The notes beneath the pieces are model-generated. The model did no database searches and was not told the DNA's origin. It saw nothing but the letters and a program-made list of their open reading frames with translations. Made by a program: the position numbers and the translations under genes. This document shows, in pieces, positions 41,396 through 54,486 of a stretch of 64,000 bases of DNA (its first letter is position 1; every line of letters starts with the position of its first letter). The stretch comes from Euglena gracilis (lineage: Eukaryota > Euglenida > Euglenophyceae > Euglenales), in contig CP154956.1 in NCBI GenBank assembly GCA_039621445.1, positions 77,434,474 through 77,498,473 of the forward strand, read 5' to 3'.

Positions 41396-42326
41396 TTCAT
41401 CCGTTGGCTCCTGATCAAGCCAAAATAACCACAAAAGCCCCAAAAATGGCCACAAAAAGCCCAAAATTGCCCACAAAAAGCCCCAAAAAAGCAACCAAAA
41501 TAACCAAAAAATTGCCTAAAAACGCCAACAATGTCCACAAAAATTGTGAAAAATGACCCAAAATCACCAAAAAGGCGCAAAATGGCCAAAAATGCCATAC
41601 GATCTGCCCAATTAGCCCAATATTTGCCAAATCAGAGTTAAATAGCCCCCATATTAGCAAAAATTGACCCATTATGGCCAAAATGGGTGTAAAACTGGAG
41701 ATTTGTTGGAAAATTATCCCAAAAATAGTTCAATTCTCCAAAATATACAAAAAAATACCAGAATCGCCCAGCATCGCCCTGCATCGCCCAGCATCGGAAC
41801 CCCACCTCTGGTCTCCAAAACTCCAGCATCGCCCAGCATCGCCCAGCATCGCCCTGCATCGCCCAGCATCGCCCAGCATCATCAGAGGTGCTTGGTTCTC
41901 AGACCTCTCCCTTCAGTCTGAAAGGGGGGTCTTGACCCCCCCCCCCCGTGCAGAACCAATACTCATTTCACACCCTGATTTGGCGGTTTGCCAGCACACA
42001 AGGCAAAAGGGAGGCCACCACGCCGACATTTTTAAAGTAGGCTCGGAGGTTTGCCAGCCAGCTCTTGCCGGATCCAGCCCACTGGAAGGAGCTGAATAAA
42101 TTTGCGGGAAAACATACGGTGTGCCATTCAGGGGTTCTTTGGGGGGTCATTGGGCGGTCAGGGGTTCCCCAATTTTTGGCTGCAATTGCTTAAAACACAC
42201 ACACACACACACACACACATACACACCTAATGCTGGGAATTAAGCTGGGTCTGACCCAACAGCCCAGAAAATGAAACTCAAGCGCATTTCTTTTTGGCTA
42301 AATTTGGAAATAAGAAGAGAGACAGA

Positions 42327-43294
42327 TCAACTCGGTCCACACAAATTTGTATATTTCTCCATGAGCATCCCGGATGCATGGCTGGAATGCGTTGCATTGA
42401 ATTCGCCGCTTTGCCGCCAGCCAGTTGTTGCAGTGGCCGGATCTCGGCCAGGGTACGGCCCAGCCCTGGCCACCAGCTCGGGCTTCTCCTCCTCTTCCTC
42501 GCCATCGTCGTCGTCCAACTCCGGGTAGTAGTTGTAGCCCTGCACTTGAGGGCCCGCGGGGGCGGGCTGCAGCACCAGTGGCAGCGCTGCGAGACGAGCG
42601 CACATGAGAGCGAGCATTGGGCGGACGGAAGACTCCGGAGCTCTCTGTGGTTCCATCGACGCCCGGTAAGGGCTCCCCAAGGGGCGGCTTGACAAGGCTG
42701 GGGGGATCCGTCGTGTGCATGCACAACAACTGCAGGGTTTGGGGCCGGGGATCGGCGGGGGCCATACGGCGGCGTGGGAAGCGATCGGCGGGGACCTCCG
42801 GGAGGGGCAGCCCATCTGGGGAAATACCCGAATGGGTGGGGTTGGGAGAATATGGAGGGGACAAGACAGAGGCTTTCCTATTAAAAAGGCAGGGGGCGAG
42901 GCTGACCAGAACGGGGGACAGGCTGACTGTGTGCGAAGAGGCTGAGAGCGAGATGGGGGGGGGAGAGAGAGCAAGACCACCAGTTGTTCTCCATCTGTTC
43001 CGAGGATCATTCATGCAGCACCCAAAAAGAGTCCCGGACAAGTTTTTAATCCAATGCAATAACACATCAGAGGGAAGCTTTCGTATTTGGTTTTTGAACT
43101 TGTCCTTCAGATGGACCTTGTTTAGCAGCTGTGGTTTATCTACAGTGTGTGGACGTCCAACAATTTATCAAACGCTGGCAACACCCACTTTTCTGAGGTC
43201 GAGTGAGCGAGCGAGCGAGCGAGCGAGAGAGAGAGATAGAGAGAGATATATAATATGGCAGCCCACATACATATGTATATATATATGTATACAC

Positions 43295-43338
<44 letters not shown>

Positions 43339-46300
43339 CATCTATATATATATAAATGACGTTACACAAAAAATTAAACTTCCAGAACCAAACTGAATGA
43401 AGAAAAAAAGCCGACGCCCCATGTGCTACAACGGTTAAAACCAAAAAAAAGTGCAAATAGAAAAAAACACCTTCATTGGTAACAATGACTTAGACTGAAA
43501 TTTCTCACTCTTGGTGAAAAAAGAGTTCGAACCAGGGTTCGAGGCATACGGCACACAATACCTCTGTTCCGCTGCAGCGATTCCTTGATGGACTGGAGTA
43601 TCAACGGGTTCTCGATTTTGTTGTCTGCGGGAGCATTCAAAGAGAACTACACAAAACGCCATTTTCCTCGGACAGATAGACCGGGGGCAAACCCCATCCA
43701 CATGCCCCAATCCTGAATCCTGCCGCTCCACTTGGCCACGAAACAGCGCGACGAACCCCACGGCACGGATGGCCCGGGCCTCCCGTGTGCACTGTGGTGG
43801 TTGTTTGGTGCCGTTTCTCCCTTCTTCTGGCCGGGCGCTGTTGTTCGCCTCTGGCCCTATTTGTCGGTATTTATGGTGGCTGGAGCCTGGCGGGACTGAC
43901 GTTGTTCACTTCGCCGTGGAGTCCTGTGGAGCCCTCCCCGGCCCAGGGCGGCAGGGGGACACACTGGCCAGGTCCAGCACCTGCAGCGTGCTGTTCACCT
44001 TCAGGGCCGCGGCCAGGGCGGCGGCGCCTTTGTCCGTGATGCGGTTGTCTGCGGAGGCCCACACGTGGCATTTCGGCGCTGTTGTTGGGACTTTGCCGGG
44101 ATTTGACCAAATGAGGTGGTTCGCCGGACGACGAGTGTCGTACCAAATCAGACCGTCTCTATCTGGTATTGAGACACATTTTGGTCACTTTAGTGGCTTT
44201 TTGCCGATCCCCCCCACCCAGGGGGAGGGGGTCCGAGCCAAAAACCAGCCATTCACGCTCCGATCTCAGGTTAGGGTTAGGGTTGGGGTTGGGCTCAGTG
44301 ATTGTTTGCCTGCTAGGACGTGCCTGCCATCGCAGGCAAATGTGCAAAAATATCATTATGAGTTTGCCTACTCAACAAACACTCACCATTTCAACCCATC
44401 ATTCAACAGACCATCCCATCCCATCACACTTTCACACCCTCCCTTCTTAGACCATTAGACTCATCAATCAGATTTTTTTTGGTCTATTCACTTAACATAA
44501 TGAACTCCTTTTTCTCTTACTATAAACTCCTTCCACAAAAATATGCGACAAATGTGGCGGGACAATCTTGAAAACCTCAAAGTAGGCGCTAAATATGTGC
44601 AGAATATCCAAAATATGCATGTAAATGCCATATGCATACATATATATGGCATAAACTCCTGCGGGGTACCCCTCCCGACCGGGGACCACCCAGATGGCGA
44701 GCAAAATAAACCACTATATTTCCCCAAAAAATGAGGCGAAATGGAAACTGAAAATAGTTACTACTGGCCGGTATCAAACTTCTTTCAACCCCAACAACAA
44801 AATAAGCTGCTCAGATAGCTCTCCTTGTCAAAACAACTTGTAACTTGTGGGGGAAAAAACTCCAGTGGGGGGAGGAAATGCGTGAAACTGGACCCCAAAA
44901 TATGAGCCAAAATATGCGCCAAATGTGCGAAATAGGGTGACTATGCAAAGAAACTGGAGGAAACGTGTTGTGCAAAATGATGGCCGATCAAAGCAATCCT
45001 CTCAATCATCATCCTTTCTTAGTGCAATGAGTTGTGGTGTTGTTGGGATTTGCTGAGATTGGTCAGAACTCCCACCTCCAGAGGGCCAAAAAATGTTGCC
45101 AAGATTTGTTGGGATTTGTCGCTGGAGGTGCTTGCCCGAAAGGAATCAGGGGCTGGGGCGGGGCGTGGAAAGACAAATATACAACATCATGGAGTGAACC
45201 TTATCACCTTACCCTGCTTACTGTACCTCACCAGTGAACCTTACCTTTGTTACCTTAGTTGCGTTTTAACCAATTATGATAAATTTTGCAACGGCTGCAA
45301 ACCTGCCCCTGTAAATTTGGGGTGAAATGGATAGTTTTCTTTTTAAAAAACACTTCACTTTGGAATAGAGATTTGGCCATACATGGAAGGGGGGATTTGT
45401 CATTTCAGGGCTGGAATTCGGCCACTTGCTCCGTTCAGAACACCCACCAGGTGCTCAGTTGCAAAATCACTCACTGTGCACTTCATCGCATAACATTTGC
45501 AGGGAATCTTGAGACCGAGGGAGGGGGTCCCCACCCAACCACCCCCTCCCCCCTGAGGGGGTTACTCTTTGGGGGTGGGGTCAATTCTGGGTCAATTTTG
45601 TTTTTCAGCGCTTCACGCTAAAAAAAGTTAAAATGGCCAAAATCCCTCCTCCAGCAGGGGACCCACAAATACCTTTGGAGTACCCACCGGGGTCAGACCT
45701 TCAATTTTTTTTTCTGTATGTTGGCTACTGGTCCACGTGCCGATCAAAGGAAGGATGGATCGCGGTGCAACGGAATGGGTTGTCACATCGGAGGGCATGA
45801 TAAGGTCACTCTTCCATCACTGAAACATCAGCAAATGGAAATGTTTATTTCCTGGACCGGTACCAAGCCACATACATTGCAGGTAGAGGTTGGTGACGCT
45901 GGTGTTCACCCTCAAAGCGTCGGCTATCGCCTCCGCACCACCATCCCCGATGAGATTTCCTGCAGGCCAGAGAGTCAACACTAACACACGACATTTGCCA
46001 ACTGCTCAGATTTATTTCAGTCCTGTTTTCCTGTGTTCCTGTAGCTACTGTTGCTGTGGGCTGATCTGCGGCCAGTACGGCTGGCAGGAAGGTCTGGTGG
46101 TGGGAGGTGGTCGCCCCCCCCCCCCCAAGGTGGGAGGTTGATCCCACCCACCCACCACAGCACTGTGAAGGAGAAACTTAAAACCAAAAATCGGCGACCC
46201 CAGAAATATGGGAAGGTGGGGGGGTTGCACCACCCTCACCAGGATGGTGTTGGGGGTGGACCCCGCACCCACTATGCCACCATAGGGTTTGGAGGACTGG

Positions 46301-49300
46301 CAGAGATTCCCAAACAGCCCTGGGAGGAAGGAAGACCCGGTGACCACCCCACCCATTATGACGTGGTGCAAAGAAACATTTCCAACAATTTTGATCGAAA
46401 ATCAGCACCCTGGAAAAACGAGAGGGGGTGGGGCGTCCAAGGTTAAAGAATGCAAATTCCTGTTCAGCCCTGAGGTGGAGATCTCCTGAAACTGTCGAAA
46501 CAAAATCAAGCAACAGGGTGAGACCACCATTGGCAAATCAATTAAAATTGCTTTCCAAAACCATTAGACTCTATTAAGAAGCGATTTCCATCGGCAAACA
46601 AACCTTTTAAAGAGTTTTGAGTATTTTCAAAAAATTGTACCCACAAAAACGTATTTAACCTCCAGTTGATTGAAAACACCCCCAATGGTGTAACCTGACC
46701 TTCCTCCTGAGCAAACTTAAATTCCTTCAGGTTCCCTCTGGCTGAACGAATTCTCTGTTAGAAATCAACACCACAAGGTCATACGGTACAAAAACAAAGT
46801 GGTGAGGGACGAGTTGAACTTCAAACACAAAAAAAAAAACTCGGCACCGCGGTCTTCAATGTTGTTGTCTGCAGGAGAAACGGAACTGCGCACAGGCCGT
46901 TTTTAATATTGCCATTGGTGAGAGGGGAAAAAAAAATCAATCCTTGAGGGAACAACTTTTGAGAAAGTACACAATCTATCCAAAATTGTGTTGGCATTAA
47001 CTGTTTGCTGTGATTGCGCATTACCATGGTTTCAGGAAACCAGCCTTCTCTTGACAATCAATCAAAACTTTGTCCTAGTCGGGATTTTTGCTTTATCCTC
47101 ATCAGCCCCACTCGTCCATCAGTTCCCAATCACAACTAACGATGCCTACCGAGGGCCACTTTCCCCTTCAAAAACTAGTTATTTCCGATCGGGGGGGGGG
47201 GGGCGGTCATTGAGACACTGGGCCAAAATGGCCTATCGGCAGGTGTCGAACCCACGGGATCCGTGGGTTCCGACCTACGCTGACCAACAGTTGTCTGCCA
47301 GGAATGTATGGGAAGGACTGGTGGGCGAGCGGCCAATAGACCAATAGACCAATAGACGGGGGGGGGGGGGGCTCGGCAGGGACCCATTTTCGGGGGCTGA
47401 CTTTATCAAAATGTTGATGGGTCAAAATTTATGGTGCTTTGTGATGAAGTGAAAGAGCAAAACCCACTTGGCCCACCTTTCACCCTCTGGGGGGGGGTCC
47501 GGACCCATCACGTTATGTCGGCCACCAGGATCAGTTGCGCACCAGATTCCTGTTCTTTTGTTTTCATTGCTTTTATATTTATATTTTGATTTGAGTTTTG
47601 ATTTTTGTGCTTCAGTTTTCTTTCTTTCTTTATTAATTCTTGGGCGATTTTTAGGTCGAAGAAAAAATCTGACCTAAAAACCGGTGCCACAGAAATGCAA
47701 CAGGGCCGGAGGGCCCACACACCAGGATGGCGGTGGTAGTTGACGAAACCATTCACATTTTTCTTGGGGTTGTTGTATGAAGAATGACCCCCCAGTTGCC
47801 TGTTTAACCTTCCTTTTCAAATTCCCACACATGCCAGAGGCTGCGAGGCAAGCATCCAAAATACACAGGGAGGGGGAAGACACTGATGAAGATGAGGATA
47901 CGAAGCGACTTGTTCACCGTCAGACATTCCCACCAGAGAGAAACCTCCCTGTCGCCCATCCCGAGGGGATTCCCTGCGGGGATGATGATGTGCGGATGAG
48001 GAAGGGAGGATACCAGGCAGTGGCCAGATTTCCAAAAAAAATGTAACAAGAATGAAACCCGATGTTGTCAGTGCGAATGGCCCCCTTTCGTCTCAAATCG
48101 CAATTTGATGGACTCCCATGCTGTCGAAAATGCTGTCGAAGGAAGTAATTCAATGTGGAAACCAGTCCTTCAGAGGAGCATGGAAAGCCATCCTAAATTC
48201 CCTTTAGGGCTGGGAATCCATGTGAAGATGTAAATATACCGCTGGCATCGAACTTCTGGATGGTTTCGTTTTCTTTGAATGCTTCCAATAACGGCCGCCC
48301 AGCATCCTCGGGGAGGTACATCACTGCAGAAGAGTCGGTTTCGATAAATACTCTCCGATTCCGAGGAATCAGCAATTGAAAACAGACTTGCCAAATATAC
48401 ACATCAAAGATGCCGTGCTGTTTGTACAGCAAAACAGAGAAAACGGTCTCCAACACATCCATTAATATTAATATCAGTATTGGTATTAATATTAATATTA
48501 GCATTAGCATTAGTATTAATATTAATACTTGTGCCAGTAAGAGTAACTATTAATATTATGAGTTGTTTCACATAAGCATTAGTGATATAATAAAATATTA
48601 GTATTGACATTGGGATACTCGTGGGACATTAGGATACTCAAGTTGGTGTCAATGCCAGCATTGTAGCATTAGCATTGGTCTTAATAATTCGAGGTTGTTA
48701 TTGTGGCTTTGTTTATTGGTAATTTACTGTTTGCTTCAGTTTGCTTAAAAAAAAAACTGTTATGGACTTTTGATGAATCCCCAAAATTGGACCCTCCCCT
48801 AAATAAGGCCTTATTGTGTGGTCTGTTGTTGGAAACCTTTGGGGGAGGGTAATAATTCTGAGGTCATGTGTGTAGTTGTTTTGGCTTGTCTTTGGGTTTT
48901 TTGATCGATCTGGGTGCTTAAAAAAACAAACACTTCCCTTCGCTTCACACCAAGTGTAAATTAATTAGAAATGAAATTTAGCAATGATATTGGGTCTCAA
49001 AAAAAATATTGAAATATTTTCCCTAAATTTGAGACTCCGAGTATATTACTCGTATATTTTGTATTTTTTCAGGAAATGTATCACTGTCCCCAGTGCTTCG
49101 TGCCATTGGGGTCTAAAACATTGTATTTTTTTTATTTGATCGGCCCGGAGGAGGTCCGTATTGCATTGCAGAAACATAATTTCAATCGCTGATCACTCAC
49201 AAAAAAAATATGATAACCAGTGCAGACAAAAATTACGGGAAAAAGATGCAGAATCTGGGAGGTTTTTTCCCAATTTTTGTCTCCCGTAATTTTTGTCTGG

Positions 49301-49303
49301 ACT

Positions 49304-49386
<83 letters not shown>

Positions 49387-50826
49387 CGCGAGCGTGTATG
49401 TCAGTGGAAGCAGGGTTGGGTTGGCATGTTGTGGAGAGGAACCCAGACTGGACCTAAAAATTGCAAAGTGCGGAAATTTTTCATAAGGGGGTCAAAATAG
49501 CCCAAAATGGCACTTTTGAGTGGTTTTTTTGGTTTCTCATTTCAGATTTTGGCAAAAAAAATGCCAATCCAGCTGCACCCCCCAGATGTTTGCTGGACCC
49601 CCCCCCCCCGGGTTCCAGCCAGCACCTGGGGGGGGGTCCAGCCCTCCCGATCACCTTTTTTCCCCAACCAGCAGCTTTTTCCAGTCAGCCCCCAAGCACC
49701 GGGGGGGGGAGCACCCCCCCAAGCACCTTTTTCAAGACAGTAGCTTTTCCACCTGGCCCGGGGCCGCCCCCCCACCCCCCCCCCCCCCCTGGTCCTCTGA
49801 TCCTACAAACCTGTCACTTTGGCAGCCTTGGACATAAGCTTGGACATAAGCTTTTTGTGTCGGTGTGCGTATATGGTTTTTAGGAGTCAGGTATTGTTGT
49901 TCTCAAAAAAAATATCGATTTTTGCAAACGAACACACCGACAAAAGAAAAATCCCCAAGTTTGCGAGTTTGGCCGCCTAATAATCAGTTACTCGAGGGGA
50001 AAGAAACAGTCTCCCCCCCCCCCGGCCAGTGACATTGGGCCTGTGGCAAGGGACAAGAAACCTGTTCATTTGGGGGCCATACCGCTCAAGGTGGACCCCT
50101 CGACGAGGTTGCGCTTGATGGCGCGGCACAATTTGGCGAAGCCCGTGCCGGCAACTTTTCCCAGGTTGGTTCCTGTGGTGCAGAAGGGCCAGAAGGGTGC
50201 AATAATCCAGTCATCATTTGGAACAGCTGGGCATGGCGCTGCTGAATGGAGCGGCACCGTTTGAAAGAAAAAAATGGGCTAGGGCAAGCGAGCGCACCGG
50301 ACAGGTTCCACATTGTCTTTGTGTCCTTCAATGGATTCGGCACTGCGAGAGAAATAAGAAATGAGAGTGAAATAAAAATAGGGGATGCGAGAGGTGCAGG
50401 GGAGGGGGTGACGGGGCCCGGAAGCAAGAAAGTTCAGAAGGGGGGGGCAAGGTGAAGAGGGAGAGTTCTCGCCGACTCCCTCCTTCGTCTGGCCCACCCT
50501 GCTGCTGAGGTGTCTCGACCCACCTCTTTTGACTTTTGACGAAGCCTCTCACTTGCGGATATTTGAGAGAAGGGTGAACCGTCTGGTTCTCCCTCTGGAG
50601 GGCACGACTTCGGCCGGAGGGCGATCGCTTGGCGGGCGCCAACGACCTCTCACCCACCCACGACCAAACCCGCGGCTGCGTCCCTGCTCCGGGCTCCGTG
50701 CCACGGCACCGTTAAGCCCCCAAACAGACACACCACACTGTGGCCGCACACCAACCGTGTCACAGGGCTGACCGAACCCGGCACACTTTTGGGCCTGTAC
50801 TTCGGTTTAGCGGCCGCCGCCAGCAT
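42327..50826 (-). CDS. Leucine-rich-repeat protein, ribonuclease-inhibitor type, one exon per repeat
   Basis: Exons 48323-48240, 47973-47884, 46868-46785, 45959-45876 and 44048-43965 are 84, 90, 84, 84 and 84 nt. Each begins and ends in phase 1 and encodes one LRR, for example GNLIGDGGAEAIADALRVNT and YNRITDKGAAALAAALKVNS. Exon 43624-43562 (NKIENPLILQSIKESLQRN) caps the domain. Exon 42586-42327 adds a Pro-rich segment and an acidic run (PELDDDDGEEEEEKPEL), ending in TGA if unspliced. Upstream are 50342-50303 (PNPLKDTKTMWNLS), about 50172-50083 (GKVAGTGFAKLCRAIKRN) and a start at ATG 50826 (MLAAAAKPKYRPKSV) inside a GC-rich island. The donor of the first exon is ambiguous. These LRRs form a curved protein-binding scaffold, as in NLRC, tropomodulin-like and CARMIL-type proteins. 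Exon 46868-46785 contains an 11-T run that is coding and prone to slippage. Confidence 0.82.
43195..43255. repeat. (GAGC)n/(GA)n/(TA)n tract
   Basis: GAGCGAGC then GAGAGA then ATATAT in an intron of the LRR gene. Confidence 0.85.
44262..44300. repeat. Short interstitial telomere-like tract
   Basis: GGTTAGGGTTAGGGTTGGGG. A looser relative lies at 23790-23870 (TAGGGTTAGGGTTCGGGTTA). Both are too short to be telomeres. Confidence 0.6.
48445..48620. repeat. Degenerate ATTAAT/ATTAGC microsatellite
   Basis: Runs of ATTAATATTAATATTAGC and variants upstream of the first clear LRR exon. Confidence 0.8.
49223..49304. mobile_element. 82-bp MITE with the pogo-like transposon's ends
   Basis: The left end reads CAGACAAAAATTACGGGA. 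The right end, reverse-complemented, reads CAGTCCAGACAAAAATTACG. The inner part also pairs, so the element folds almost end to end. The ends match those of the transposon at 31620-33698 apart from a 4-bp gap on the left. It is flanked by TG and CA, and a (TG)n tract starts immediately to the right. Confidence 0.75.
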
Positions 50827-52784
50827 GGCGGAGGCCCCGGGCCCCCCGCCGTGGCCGGGCCGCCGGCGGAGCAGCGCTGCGGCGGCGGCCCCACAGAGCC
50901 CCGCCAGGGCCGCCAATGGCGCGGGGAGCGTGGGCGGAAAAGCGGTGGCGTGCGGAAGGGGCGGGCCGGGAACGGCGGGCGGCGCCGGCGCGGGGAGGGG
51001 GTGCGGGCAGGGGCTGGCCGGCCGGCCGGGGGGGGGGTGGGGGGAAAGGGGACCCTCGACCTGAACTGGGACCCTAGTACGATGCTGCCCCCCCCCCAGG
51101 GCAGAACAGAAGGCCTGGTGGGGGGATGGGGAGGTGGGGAGGGTGGTTGATTCCCCACCACACCCACCACAGCATTTTTCACAGATTTCCACCTGGCGCC
51201 GAAGGCGCCGGGAGAATTTTTTTTTGGGGGGGGGCGAAAATTGGTGCTCCCGGAAATGCAGGAAGAGGTGGTGGGGGGGGGTGGTCGACCCCCCACCTCC
51301 CACCACCACCACCCTGGCTGTTTGGCTGAATCCCGTTCTGCCCCCCCCCCCCCCCCCCCGCCCCCGCTGCCCACCCAGCGGCCCCCTGGACGGTGCCGCG
51401 GCTGCCGGGCCACGCGGGGGTGGAGGGGGGCGGGCATCTGCGGGCGGGCGGGCAGCCCAGACGAGCACGCCGCTGCCACCGGCGAAGGAAGCGGAACACC
51501 GGTGTGTGGCATGACGAAGGGTTGCTCCGAATGAAATGTGGTGAGTTTTGGTGTTGCCACCCTCCCCCTTCCCACTGCCACCTCCATCCGTATGACTCCT
51601 CCTTGGTGTTTGGCAACAATAAATTTTGTTGGTGATCCCCAAGCGCTGCTCAAGAAAAAAAATTCAATTGATTTTTGAAAACATTCTTTGTGAACCGGCC
51701 ACAAAATCGAATCAAATTCAAATCCTCTTGTACTTACTTTCCAGCTCTGATCCCCAAAAATCATCTGATTATCCAGAGCAGGGATTTCTTAAAGACCACG
51801 GGGTGCCTCCGTCGGCTCGCTGGAAAAAGCTACCGGCTGGAGGCTGGAAGCCATTCGATTCTATCATTGTGCAATTGGCCAACTCAACCAGCTGAAGATG
51901 GCCAAGCAAACTTCCAAATAGTGGGCAGTTTGCCGTTTCGGAGTGCAGTCCCGGGATAAATCAAAGCATCAATTATACGCTTAACCTTCGGAAACATGGT
52001 TGCTGGAAAAAAACCAGACAACTCAGAGGCAAACCTCAATCAACGGCATGGTGCGAGCACGTGGCACTTGCAGCACTTCCTGGAGGGGGGGTGCATTGAG
52101 GGGTGGGCTGAATATGTGTCGGCAGACCAATTGCGCAGAGAGGGGAGGCGTTGGACACCAACGGTCCGTCTCTCCACCGCAACGACCATCAGGAATCCAG
52201 CCCAGCCAAACATGGCCTGACTTCCAGGCTTCCGTTGCCAACCCAGGGTTATGGGTGCCGTCAGTCTGCCCAGGTTGGGGGGGGGATAATTGACACCTGG
52301 AAGCCATCAGAAAAATGGCGGAAAATTGCGGAAATTGTGGAAAAATCGAGGGAAAACTGACGTTGGGAATATACACATTTCTACCGGAGGGGACTGAGAA
52401 AGTTTTGACTCCCTCTATTTTTTTATTAATGGAAAATTTGAGCCGTCATGCTGATCCCAAAAATATGGCATTGGCCAAAAAATAAAGCATGACAAAAAAT
52501 TGACCCATATGGGAAAATCTGGTCCAAATTCAAGATTTTTCTATGTCGAAATTGTTTCCCAGCAAACCTCAAAGAAAAACACAAAAATTGCACAGGTTGG
52601 CAATCTTGCCAAAATTTTGTCAAATTTTTGCCAAAATTGGGAGTGCAAATTGGGAATGCAAACAAATGCAAAAAAAAAGCACTTGTGTTGCCCCCTTGCC
52701 TTCTGAATCATTTGGGACCAGAATTCATTGCACCTTCAATTTACAAGTTCGTCCCCCTGGCACGATCAGAGATTGCGTGGTCAC

Positions 52785-52946
52785 ACACCTGAGAGGGCAA
52801 CACCAGGGAACGTGTGCCTCGCTGAAGCAGGAGAGCGATGCAGCTGCAGAGCAACGCACAGAGGAGGAGGCCGGGGCGAAGAGGGCCATGGGATCGCCCG
52901 AGGGTGGGAGGGCCGGGCGGCATGCCGAGGAACACCATGCGTCTGT
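52785..52946 (-). CDS. Candidate exon with one membrane helix
   Basis: A GC-rich minus-strand block after a GCGACAG acceptor reads RMVFLGMPPGPPTLGRS and then GLLLCALLCSCIALLLQRG, ending at CAG/GTGTGTG. The hydrophobic stretch suggests a signal anchor or membrane segment. The other frames are also open, and no neighbouring exon was found. It lies upstream of the LRR gene start and would be a separate gene. Confidence 0.35.
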
Positions 52947-54486
52947 CGCACAGGCAAGAGCATGGGGTTTCAAGTGCTGGGAGGGTATGGGCATGGGTAC
53001 ATGGCACCACACCCATACAGGCTGGGGGGAGTACCTTTGAGGGTCACCAAGAACCAGGGTTTGCTCTTTGCTTGCGATGCAGAACCTTGCTTCCACCCTC
53101 GTTGTGTGTGTGTGTGTGTGTGTGTTACTCCCAGTGCGCCAGCCGTTTGGTATCCCAAAACGACCAAACAAATCTGATGTCGTTGGGGATGAATATGCGG
53201 ACAAAAATTCAAACAAGAAACAGGCCTAAAAGGTGCGAGAATCAAGCTGATCTCTCCAGCAACCAAGGAACCACATTCGTCCGCCAAATCTCCAAAGGGG
53301 TCCATCCTCTATAAATTCCCCAAATGGGACCATCGCACCCTGTACACTGCATGGGGCCTTCAATTAGGCTCCTTTAACCAACCCCGGGGCGTCAACAGCA
53401 GGCACCCCCCCCCCCCCAGGGACAATTTTGGAGCCCAGGCCTGCCCAGCCAATTTTCTCTTGGCACTGTGGCGCCTTCGGCACCGGTTGTGGGGGGGGTG
53501 TTACAGCACGACCCACCCCAAACCCAACCTCCAGGAGGTTGAAAAAGCCCGACCCCTTGCCTGCCCATCATGCATCCCTTTAATCCCGGGGGGTTGCTGG
53601 GCTTGGGGCAGAAATACGGGCTGGTTAGCCCCCTCTGGGGGGACTGGACCCTGGCAGGACCTGAGCCAGGCCGGGCTGGGCCGAAATCGGACAATTGCCC
53701 CCAAAATCACCCAGAAAACACAGCTGCGAAAAAAATGAGCATCATGAGAACCCCCCCCCCAAAAAAACGCCCCAAAACGCCCCCAGAACACCATTTTGGG
53801 CAATTAACGGGCTGAACACAAAAAAAAAAGGCTTGCAGTCCCCCCCCCCCCCGATGGGGATGCTGCTGTGGCTGGGCTGGGCCAAAATCGGGGCTGGCTG
53901 CAGCAGCCCCCCCAACAATGTGCAAAATCTTAAAGAGATGTATGCTCTCCATAGCACCCCCCACAGGTGTGACCTTCCTTCAAAAGAAGCCCGGCTCCAA
54001 TGTCAGTCCTGGGACACAAACATTTCATTCACAAACACCATGGACATTCCAAAAAGCTCCCACACCACCAACAGGGAAGATAAAAAAGGAAAACGCTTTT
54101 TTCCCCCTCGTTCTGGTCGGAGGAAAAGCCTGGTCGGACCGTGTGAAAAGCATCCCCACCTCCGCTGAGCCACTCTCCCCGGTTTGAAAAGTGGTTAAAA
54201 AAGGTCAAAGGGGGGATTTTTTGAAAGGAGCTTTGCAAGGAGCTTGGCCGGGGGATGTTTCCGACCAGCGGGGCCGGGAGAGAGGTCCTCTGAAGCTGAA
54301 GCAAAGCGGGTCCTGCCCACCACATCAACATTCTTCTTGACACCTCTCCCCCGGAGGGGGGGGGGCTCCAGCCGGCCGGCTGGAAAGAAAAGGGCTGGCT
54401 GGACCACCCGGGGGTGAGGGGGTCTGGCTGGACCTGGGTCCAGGGGCTTAGGCGGCCGATTTCGCACTTAAGCTTTTTTCCTTTTG

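Noticed and set aside
43500-43570. tRNA-like GGTTCGAA box
   Set aside because: Only a T-loop-like word is present; no acceptor stem, D arm or anticodon arm could be drawn.
50820-51060. Plus-strand Ala/Gly/Arg-rich frame at the GC island
   Set aside because: It is antisense to the LRR gene's start exon and upstream GC-rich DNA; composition alone keeps it open.
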